A DNA stretch of 64,000 nt from Petrosia ficiformis (lineage: Eukaryota > Porifera > Demospongiae > Haplosclerida > Petrosiidae): the NCBI GenBank assembly GCA_947044365.1, contig OX345639.1, positions 5,715,444 to 5,779,443 of the forward strand, given 5' to 3'. Under the pieces are notes generated by a model. That model was not told the origin of the DNA, did not search any database, and saw nothing but the letters and a program-made list of their open reading frames with translations. Both the position numbers and the translations under genes were made by a program. This document shows, piece by piece, positions 45,139 through 64,000 of this stretch (position 1 is the stretch's first letter; each line of letters starts with the position of its first letter).

Positions 45139-46731
45139 ATGGCTTTGGAATCGTTGGCTGATGCTGTAGAACAAGAATTGTTGTGTTCTATTTGTCATGA
45201 CTTAATGAATATCCCCAAGGTTCTTGAATGCCTCCACTCTTTTTGCAAGGACTGTTTGCTGCGATGGATCAACCACTCTCCCACAAACAATTTTTATTGT
45301 CCAATTTGCAAACACCCCCATCAAAAGAGACAAGATGGGGTGGATAATTACAAGACTAACTTCACTTTATGCAATCTCTTGGAGGCTAGAAAAATTCATC
45401 AGGCAGAGGAAAAGACTACTGGGTATATTATAAAATGTGAAAACGGCATAGATGAGAATCCGGCCATCACACGATGCATTGATTGTGAATGTTACCTCTG
45501 CACTTCATGTAGTGACCAACATACCAAGATAAAAGCAACTAGACAGCATCGTGTTATTCGAATATCTGAAATCAACGAGGATATTCGTAAACTACATTAC
45601 AAGCGCTATTGTGATGAGCACGAGGGGGAAGAGTTAAAAATGTATTGTCTGACATGCGAAGAGGTGATTTGTCGTGATTGTACGATGGTTAACCACAAAG
45701 ATCACAAGTTTGACTTCATAAAAAATATCAAGGGTGATTTGGAGAACGATATAAAGGGCCATCTTGGAAAAGTGGAGAATAAATTACAAGAATTTAATAA
45801 GCACACTATCTATATTGATAAAGTGGCATCAGATAGTGCAGAAAACATCAAAGAATGTCACCGAGTAATTCGTCAGTTCTTTGATGGCTATCGTGAGAAT
45901 CTAGGTAGAGTACAAGCTATGTTACACCAACAGCTAATTGATGCTGGTGGAGAGATGAGTAAACGATTAGATGTAGAGCGAGAAACAGTGGAATTGAGCA
46001 AGGCAAAGCTGGAAAATGCAAAGCTCTTTACTAACCAGCTCTTGGATAAAGGAATACCTGTTGATATAGCAATGATGAGCAAACAAACGTGTTCACGACT
46101 AGAACAACTGCAGCATGAAAATTGGGAACGAGGTTCTGTAAAGCCAAGCCAATGGGGTTTTCTTGCAAATGAAATGAACCCTTTGGAATCAAAGGTACAT
46201 GGAGGGATTAGTCCAACAGAGATTGGGGTTGAAGATCTCGCACAACCTATCCAAGGCACAAACCAATTCAAAGTCAACTTATCACCTGAAATTAATTCTA
46301 CAAACAGTGTGGTAGTTGCTACTGTAACACTGACAGAGAAAGGAGAACGTCTTCCAGGTGTGGAAGTAAAGAGAGAAACAGCTCATTTGTGGAATGTGCA
46401 GTACCAGATTGATGATGACGGGTTATATGAAATACGAGTGACAGTGGATGGAGTTGAGGCTCAAGGAAGTCCTTTTAAAAGAAAGTGGTTGTCACAACTT
46501 CCTAAGGGTACTCGTGTGTGCCGAGGCAAGGACTGGAAATGGGGAGATCAAGATGGCAACGACAAGCAACATGGGGAAATTGTCGGCTGGGCAGGAGAAG
46601 TGGGTGCTTCGGATAACTGGGTGAAAGTTAAGTGGGATAACCAGTGTCAGAATAATTACAGATGGGGAGCAGAAGGAGCGTATGATTTGATGATACTCAT
46701 TGAACCACAGAAAAACACCGATACCATATAA
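45139..46731 (+). CDS. RING/B-box/coiled-coil/filamin/MIB-HERC2-like protein 2
   Basis: Predicted 530 residues, single exon, start MALESLADAVEQELLCSIC. The domain order is the same as in the preceding gene: RING (CSIC, LECLHSFCKDC, CPIC), two B-boxes (CIDCECYLCTSC; CDEHEGEELKMYC), coiled coil, filamin repeat and a MIB/HERC2-like end (GTRVCRGKDWKWGDQDG, YDLMIL), plus a short tail. The RING half differs from gene 1 at many positions, while stretches of the coiled coil and nearly all of the filamin-MIB half are almost identical even at silent sites. Predicted E3 ligase. Confidence 0.9.
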   Translation: MALESLADAVEQELLCSICHDLMNIPKVLECLHSFCKDCLLRWINHSPTNNFYCPICKHPHQKRQDGVDNYKTNFTLCNLLEARKIHQAEEKTTGYIIKCENGIDENPAITRCIDCECYLCTSCSDQHTKIKATRQHRVIRISEINEDIRKLHYKRYCDEHEGEELKMYCLTCEEVICRDCTMVNHKDHKFDFIKNIKGDLENDIKGHLGKVENKLQEFNKHTIYIDKVASDSAENIKECHRVIRQFFDGYRENLGRVQAMLHQQLIDAGGEMSKRLDVERETVELSKAKLENAKLFTNQLLDKGIPVDIAMMSKQTCSRLEQLQHENWERGSVKPSQWGFLANEMNPLESKVHGGISPTEIGVEDLAQPIQGTNQFKVNLSPEINSTNSVVVATVTLTEKGERLPGVEVKRETAHLWNVQYQIDDDGLYEIRVTVDGVEAQGSPFKRKWLSQLPKGTRVCRGKDWKWGDQDGNDKQHGEIVGWAGEVGASDNWVKVKWDNQCQNNYRWGAEGAYDLMILIEPQKNTDTI

Positions 46732-46841
46732 TTATATATAGCTGTGAATACAAATTTGCTAATTTGCTAATTTTTGTTGCTGAATAAAATTTTAAAATTT
46801 TGGATTAAAATTTTGTTTATTGAGCAAGGGCTCATAAGCAA

Positions 46842-49800
46842 ATGGCTACTGGTAGTAGTTCTCTAGCGAAGGGTCTATATGATGAATTGACCTGTCCTGT
46901 ATGTCTTGATAAATTCGTTGACCCCAAGATATTGCCGTGTCTTCATTCATTCTGCACTGAATGTCTTAAACAGATCGTTACAGCAGCAGAAAAGAGTGGT
47001 ATGTGGTACATGTGTATATATATATAAATATAAATATATATATATATTACATATAGTATGATGGTGACATCATCCCTTTGATGTGGTGAGTCCTATATAT
47101 TGTATATAGACCTTCCATTTGCACACTATGCAGATGTCACCATCATACAATATATTGTATATAGTATGCTAATAGTCCTATATACTGAATATAGGACCCT
47201 CGTTTTGTGTCCTCGGATGTGATATAACCCTCGCAAGCTCGAGCTATATCACATCCTTGGACACAAAACTCAGGTCCTATATTTTGTATATAGGACGTAT
47301 TAGCATACTATATAATATACATATAGATAATATTAGGCAGCGAAATACTAATACTTTGATACTACATCTGAAATGTCTGGTATCAAGTAATGTCCAAGTT
47401 ATAATTTCTGAGATCCAAACTACTATGAGGGAAGGATCTGGTCAACTGATGCCTCTAGTATTCATGGGTCAACCTATTGTACTAGTGTTTGTGAAGACTT
47501 CACCAGATGTTTGGCGAGTTTAATGGTGGACAACGATATACATAACAAAAATAAGTATATATATTCATAATTAATTATATACATATGCATTCATGATTCA
47601 TTACCAGGCAACTAGATGCTCTTAACAAAAGTTAGTACAGTGGGTTGATCAGATCCTTTTTTCATAGTAGGTTGGGTCTGGCTATGCAAGATGTAGAAAC
47701 TATGTCCAAGTATTGATACTGATACTACCACACCCACCCTTTGTTTGAAATAAAAAATTCAAGTGAATGACAACACAAGCACGGTGAGTATGTGCATTAT
47801 CAAATATCAGTATCATCCTTGGTACCATCGATACTCATTCCTATACTGTGATATTTCCCGTATCAGCCATCATATATATATTATGATTATAGTTATATTT
47901 GGCGCTTCTCCTAGCTGCTACTTTGTTTATTTGTGTTCACTGTTTTGTCAACACAATAATATTTGTTGCAAATTTGTTTACCCACTGCGTAAACTGGAGT
48001 AGTGTTTCACTTTCAGTCAGTCAGTCAGCATAAACGAGTCACTTTCTTTATCTGCAGCGTTGTTAGGTTTATTATGAAGGGGTTAGTATCACTTACCTAG
48101 GGTTTTTTGTGGAATTAATTAGCTCCCACTTGGTTTTGTTAAATAAATATTAATTGGCCACACCTCTTCCCATGTGACGTGGCATACACACTTCGCTCTC
48201 TATAGTTATATCAGAGCTCTCAACTCTCACGCATTGCATGCGAGACACACGCATTTTACGCAAAACTCACACTCACGCTTCGTGTCTTCACACTAACGCA
48301 TATCGAGTTAAATGAACCGGATGTAGATGTTGGCGTGTATGTAAGGGCGTGTCTCAATTTTACCTAATATAATATACGCATGAGTTGAGCGATCTAATGA
48401 AGAAGCTACAAAGAGACCGAGGCTTGATTGTGGTTCTAATTCTGTCAATAGGAAGTTTGGTGGTGCTTCAACTTATAAGAGTAAATTTCAGAAAAGCTTT
48501 TTTTAAGGACTGCAACTATGGAACACAACAAAGCACAAAGTAGTGAAAAGAGATTAACATTCAGTTATAATATTATGACAGTTTTTAGTTGTTTATTATG
48601 TAATGAAAAACACATCTCACTCAGCACTCTCACTCATTGTGTTGTCACTCACTTCAATGCTAAGAGGTTGAGAGCTCTGTTATATACACGGTAGGAATAC
48701 ATTTCAAGTGATTAAATTACACAAAAATTGTTTCTATTTCTAAATATTATAATTGATTTTTTTTTTCAAGGAACAGTAAAATGTCCTAAGTGTTGTTTAG
48801 AACATCTTCTGCCACAAGAAGGTGTGGTTGGTTTCCCTAACAACTTCACTTTGGTAAGTCTTGTTGGATTACTAGACAACCATACAGAGGATGATAAGGA
48901 GAGTTGTGAGGAAGAGGGAGAAGAAAAAAGCAAGAGTAATGTTTCTCTTTGTACTGAACACAGAGTAGAATTGACTTTGTATTGTAAGAATTGTAGTAAA
49001 GCAATCTGTTGTTTATGTTTGAATGACAAAGTTCACAATTATCATAAGACTTCTCCAATAGAAGATGCTAGAAAGGATATTAATGATGAAATGATAAGTC
49101 TTGTTGCAGAGGTTGAAATGGAAGCTATTAAATTGCAAGAGAACATGGAACAGATTGATCAAGCTTGTGAAGCAGATGCTGCAGTTATGTTTACTTGCAG
49201 AGACAATGTTGAGAGTTTTTTTGATAGTTATTCAACTAAAATCCATGCTAAAGTTGATAAACTATATCGAAAGCTTTCACAGGCTAAAGAACATGAAGAC
49301 GTTTTATTATCTAAGTTGGAGAAACTTTCACAAAGTCAATCAAAACTGCGTAAAGCTGATCGTGACAGTGTTACACAGTCAATGCAACAGATAAACATGA
49401 CATTAGCAACTGCTACACAGTTAATAAAAAGTGAAGACAGTGTGGATGTAGTATGCAAATCACAAAATATTCTTAAGCAACTAAAAGAAGATGCTGAGAT
49501 GAAACTAGACTGCACGAGACCAACTCCACAGTTGTCATTCTGTGGAAGTGATAACCCATTGTTGACAGATCTTATCGATCCAAGTAATATAGTAGTTGAC
49601 GGATTGAAAAAGGTCAAGGTTGGATTAAACACGTTTACCATTACATTCGTTTCTCCTCTTTCCTGTAAAACTCCAAGAATAACTGTGCGTGTGACTCTAC
49701 CTAATGGGAAGCATTCTGACCCCGATGAAGTGAAGTTGGTGTCTGTTGGAGAGAACATTTGGCAAGTTTCATTCTACATATCTGCTGCTTCTTTCCCCCT

Positions 49801-49933
49801 TTCTGGATTCTTTAGTAGTCATTTTGTCAGCGTGTCCGTTCGGGTGTGTGAAATTGATATAGAAGGAAGTCCTTTTCGAGTTCCTTGTGAGAAACTTTTT
49901 GGAAAAGACTTGATTACTGATTTTAGTTTATGA
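46842..49933 (+). CDS. RING/B-box/coiled-coil/filamin-like protein 3
   Basis: Two exons, 46842-46998 and 48771-49933, are joined in phase (AGTG|GTATGT to TTTTCAAG|GAAC), giving 439 residues. The intron splits the RING between its third and last zinc-ligand groups: [15 protein letters not shown], then KCPKC in exon 2. One B-box follows ([16 protein letters not shown]), then a long coiled coil and a filamin-like Ig repeat ending [15 protein letters not shown]. There is no MIB/HERC2-like module. It is more distant from genes 1 and 2 than they are from each other. The position of the RING intron and loss of the C-terminal module point to an older split in the cluster. The intron holds two foldback elements. 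Confidence 0.85.
47057..47311. mobile_element. Two adjacent foldback elements in a RING-gene intron
   Basis: Foldback 1 has 16-bp perfect arms (GTATGATGGTGACATC) at 47057-47072 and 47133-47148. Foldback 2 (47160-47311) is an almost continuous palindrome with arms of about 70 nt, including TATAGTATGCTAATA and TTTTGTGTCC, around a short centre. Further short repeats follow to 48770. Confidence 0.8.
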
Positions 49934-51370
49934 TTTTTTTAATTAACAATTCTACTATTACACACTCAGTGATTCACTATGTATGTAAAAATGAATGTAT
50001 TTTCAAAAATTTCATAAATCATAATTATTTTTGAAAACTTTAAAAAAAATTTCAATTGAATTGTTCAAATTTCACTTACTGATAGCTATCTCACATTACT
50101 AGTCTTGAGGCCAGACATTCCCTCCCTTGTGAATGTCTGGCCTCAAGACTACATACATACATGATTACATGTGGAACTCTGAAAATGTTAATTACCTAGG
50201 CAATATTTTGATTATTGTGATAATCGTGATTAAAATTTCCTGTGATAATCATATCGTCTAAATATTGCCATATTGTGGTCACAAAAATCCATAACTTCAG
50301 GTTTTCAGTACTATCACATCTAAATTAGTTTGTCAACACTGTTTACTCAACAAATAAAAGATATCAATTTGATTGTTGAATGAACTCTACATACATATGT
50401 AAGGTAACCAATAATCGCAAAAAGTATGTCTACAGATGGATAGAGATAGATAACTTCCATTCCACATAGATTTACTAAGATTTACTAAGATTTACTAAGA
50501 TTTACTAAGATCTTCACAGCATTACCCTATCTTTGTATACTGTCTGCAGAGTGATACTTGCATGGACAATAATCATTGACTCATAATCACCCATCCCTAG
50601 TATTATGTATTGTTTCAAATCGGGGGAGTCAATTCAGTGTTGTAACCGTATAACAATTTGTAGATGGTTACAAAAAGATTTATCTGCAGTCATTTAAGCA
50701 TTGTTGTCTTTGCTTCAAGTGTGGAAATTGTTGTGTATTTCACATTCAGACTCAGGAATCTATTGAATAGACCCTATACTAAGTCTAATCATCATGTGTA
50801 AATTTCTAAAACACATATTGTGTTTCTACAAATATGCTTTGAAAGTTTCACCTGTTAACTCCATTTACTTTACAAGATTTGAGGAGGTTAAAAATTTTGG
50901 TGACTTCGCAATCACGTATATAACAAACCCTTTCAACTCGGACCCAAACCTCACCCAAATTGTTATCAAAAATACCATAAATATAATATAATGTATATAA
51001 CACACAAACACACAATGAATTGCAGTTGAGTCAAAAGTAAATGCAATAATAATCATCATAATCATTATTATTCTGCATCTATATAATAATAATTGTAATT
51101 ATAATATTATATTGTAACACTGTGGTATAGTAACTATACGTATAATTATGTATGAATATTACATTTATATAATAATAATATCCTAATAATATTCTAATGT
51201 TGTCATTTATTAAATATAACTGGAAACGTTGTATTGTATTATTCCAGAAAAAATGAATGAAAAGTTACAAAAAATGGGCCAAAGTACAACAGAATACATC
51301 TCTAAATATGTGACCGACAAACAAACAAACAAACTACACATGACACAGAAGAACAACATTCAATTGATCT
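49934..51370. other. Intergenic, repeats only
   Basis: Between the RING cluster and the end of MARK I see no exon. It contains the hairpin at 50100-50151, a 10-bp repeat (TTTACTAAGA) in four copies at 50469-50511, and AT-rich low-complexity sequence. Confidence 0.55.
50100..50151. repeat. Perfect 21-bp-arm hairpin
   Basis: Arms 50100-50120 and 50131-50151 (TAGTCTTGAGGCCAGACATT plus C) pair perfectly around a 10-nt loop. It lies about 170 bp after the stop of RING gene 3 and could form in its 3' UTR. It resembles the palindrome at 3141-3186 in size but not in sequence. Confidence 0.85.
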
Positions 51371-61550
<10,180 letters not shown>

Positions 61551-61750
61551 CTGTGGGTAATATGAAGGAATATATATACGTATATCTATGTGTTGAAAGA
61601 ATATGCTACATAAGTAGAAGTAGAGAGAGAGAGACGAAGCTGTCTCTTGTTTCATTAGACAAAACATTTCAACTCTCAATGGGAAACTAAATTTCTAATA
61701 TTAAGACCAATTATGTTAACCACCATCAATGGTTGACAAATTAGTAAATT

Positions 61751-62392
61751 TAAAGGTCATATTGACCTCAAAAAAATGTTCATAACTTTAATTTGGAATG
61801 ACTTTTACCTTCACTATTTTCATATAATTATCTTTCCCTTTCTTTTTGTGTGTGTTAAATTTCAATTCATTGCTTCATTATTGAGTTACAGTATAATCAT
61901 GTATTAACCTTATGACATTAAACTATACAGTATAGTACATATAAGTTATTGAGTTACAGTCTACATGTAATCATGTAGTAACCTTATGACATTAAACTAT
62001 AGTATAGTACATTTAAGTTATTGAGTTACAGTATAATCATGTAGTAACCTTATGACATTAAACTATACAGTATAGTACATATAAGTTATTGAGTTACAGT
62101 ATAATCATGTATTAACCTCATGACATTAAACTATACAGTATAGTACATTTAAGTTATTGAGTTACAGTATAATCATGTAGTAACCTTATGACATTAAACT
62201 ATACAGTATAGTACATATAAGTTATTGAGTTACAGTATAATCATGTATTAACCTCATGACATTAAACTATACAGTATAGTACATTTAAGTTATTGAGTTA
62301 CAGTATAATCATGTAGTAACCTTATGACATTAAACTATACAGTATACTGAGTATAGTACAGATATCACATTTTGAGGTCATTGTGAATGTGA
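61751..62392. repeat. MITE family 2 copy with its interior amplified into a tandem array
   Basis: Outer parts match other family 2 copies (CAAAAAAATGTTCATAACTT on the left, TTGTGAATGTGAATAG on the right). Between about 61878 and 62345 the segment GTTATTGAGTTACAGTATAA followed by TCATGT(A)TTAACCT is repeated about six to seven times with a 68-bp period. Confidence 0.85.
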
Positions 62393-63048
62393 ATAGAGTA
62401 ATCGTTAGGATTAAGGGTTAAGGTTTATTCATGGTTTATTGTTGTGGCTAATCTATGAATGTGTTATACAAACATGTTGACGATAGCATTCCTGTGTCTC
62501 AAAGTACATGTAAGTAGTGATACCTCATTTTACAGATGTGTGTGTACATGTATTTGTGTATGTACATACATGTACCAGACATTGCCTTGGTACTTGTTCA
62601 AGTATTATGAATAATTCACTTTATGTGTGTATGTACATGTATATGTAATATCATTAAGTTAAAATATTTGATTAACTATCCGTGACATCTATATGCAGTG
62701 CTCCATAGACAATGTGTAATGTTTGACCATATATACACATTAGTATCTAATAAACAGTAAGTAATATCATAAAGATAATGAGACCAAAAGGTTGAATATC
62801 AGTTTCTCTTTTAAAACTACATGAACTATATAGTTTTATCAAGTTATTTTTCTGGGTTCTGAAACCTTCCAGTTCAGTAGGTTCATTTTGATGATAGTTG
62901 GACAACATCATGATATTATCATAGAATAGTGATATTTTCTACAATGATATTTATCATAGTTTCTGGATTATCAATATATCTTATCTTCATACATAAATTA
63001 TATACTTGGAGTCAGACTTGGGGCATGTACACAGCATTTGTACTTAAG

Positions 63049-63640
63049 TACAAATACTGAAGGGAGACTTAAGTACAAGTACTAAAGGGAGACTCAAGTA
63101 TAAGTACAAGTACAGGGTTTTGACATTGTACATGTACTTAAGTACAAGTACTGAAAGGAGACTCAAGTATAAGTACAAAAACAGGGTTTTGACATTGTAC
63201 ATGTACTTAAGTACAAGTACTGAAAGGAGACTCAAGTATAAGTACAAATACAGGGTTTTGACATTGTACATGTACTTAAGTACAAGTACTGAAAGAAGAC
63301 TCAAGTATAAGTACAAATACAGGGTTTTGACATTGTACATGTACTTAAGTACAAGTACTGAAAGGAGACTCAAGTATAAGTACAAAAACAGGGTTTTGAC
63401 ATTGTACATGTACTTAAATACAAGTACTGAAAGGAGACTCAGTACAAATACAGGGTTTTGACATTGTACATGTACTTAAGTACAAGTACTGAAAGGAGAC
63501 TCAAGTATAAGTACAAATACAGGGTTTTGACATTGTACATGTACTTAAGTACAAGTACTGAAAGGAGACTCAAGTATAAGTACAAATACAGGGTTTTGAC
63601 ATTGTACATGTACTTAAGTACAAGTACAGTTATGGGTAAG
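63049..63640. repeat. Minisatellite of a 69-bp unit, eight copies
   Basis: Each unit reads TACTTAAGTACAAGTACTGA, AAGGAGACTCAAGTATAAG, then CAGGGTTTTGACATTGTACA. One unit is short by 7 bp. The period is a multiple of three, so open frames persist on both strands; they are not evidence of genes. Confidence 0.95.
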
Positions 63641-63814
63641 GCTGAAAATGTAAGTTTTAAATAGGTTTTACAACTTTTAAATAGTTCAAGGAACTTAATA
63701 AAACTTTTAGAACTTATAAGTTTTAATATAGTTTTAGAACTTTTCAGTATTATAATCATATCAATGGCTTTTATCAGTAATTCAGCATGACAATCATCTT
63801 TTATCAGTTATAAT

Positions 63815-64000
63815 TAGGGCTGGGAATCAGCTGAGATTCTGAAATCGATTATCACTAATTTCAAGTCGATTGATAATTGATTAAAATCAGCGGAAGTAGT
63901 TAGGCCAATTAGGCCAATTAAGTCAATTAATGCAGGAAACTTCTCCCATTTGATGACCAAAAAGGCTTCCTATCACTTCCATATTGTACATTACTTATCT
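63815..64000. mobile_element. hAT-like MITE, family 1, copy 3, cut by window end
   Basis: It begins TAGGGCTGGGAATCAGCTGA and follows the family 1 interior (TCGATTGATAATTGATTAAA, then GGCCAATTAAGTCAATTAAT), inverted relative to 19241-19537. It is incomplete because the window stops. Confidence 0.85.

Noticed and set aside
61551..63048. MARK glycine-loop exon searched for upstream of 61550
   Set aside because: No minus-strand exon with an IGxGxFxxV-type motif and splice sites was found; it probably lies beyond the window.

Overview
This 64 kb window is animal nuclear DNA. It is AT-rich, with many short coding exons, GT-AG introns and dense non-autonomous DNA transposons, minisatellites and microsatellites. 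I infer a sponge, probably a demosponge. The reasons are short consensus introns, a recognisable but early-branching gene set (one C/EBP-type bZIP, kaptin, SEC23, MARK/PAR-1), RING/B-box proteins ending in filamin and MIB/HERC2-like domains, and an excess of the palindrome GTACATGTAC. The taxon is inference; the gene identities rest on protein motifs read directly.

Layout. 0.8-3.6 kb (-): GLYAT-like GNAT acyltransferase in five visible coding exons. 3.1-7.3 kb: repeats, including a 610-bp Mutator-like element with 73-bp perfect terminal inverted repeats and a 9-bp target duplication, a 47-bp palindrome flanked by 8-bp repeats, and a possible spliced transcript carrying a long imperfect hairpin. 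7.6-16.0 kb (-): tandem pair of phospholipase-B-like GDSL lipase genes. The copy at 12.0-16.0 kb is intact and membrane-anchored; the copy at 7.6-11.0 kb is a pseudogene with at least four lesions. 16.4-17.1 kb (+): C/EBP-family bZIP gene whose promoter has a C/EBP-ATF composite site and a CRE-like site. 17.8-31.3 kb (-): kaptin (KPTN), 12 coding exons summing to exactly 464 codons, with introns full of minisatellites. 31.6-41.5 kb (+): SEC23, 23 coding exons, divergent from KPTN across 276 bp. 41.7-49.9 kb (+): three RING/B-box/filamin genes, two of them also carrying a MIB/HERC2-like domain. 51.4-61.6 kb (-): MARK/PAR-1 kinase, with its 5' end beyond the window. 61.6-64 kb: repeats only.

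How the genes relate. SEC23 is the inner COPII coat subunit and KPTN belongs to the KICSTOR complex that restrains mTORC1. They share a short divergent promoter with a CACGTG palindrome and a TTACGTCAT site. The same 9-mer lies upstream of the C/EBP-like gene, so a stress-responsive bZIP link is plausible but untested. The RING/B-box cluster is the best candidate for something little described: a tandemly duplicated E3-ligase architecture with signs of gene conversion in its C-terminal half. Much of the remaining interest is in repeats, including hAT-like MITEs with exact 8-bp target duplications, a MITE whose interior became a minisatellite, interleaved inverted repeats, and arrays that multiply splice-site-like or start-codon-like motifs inside introns.
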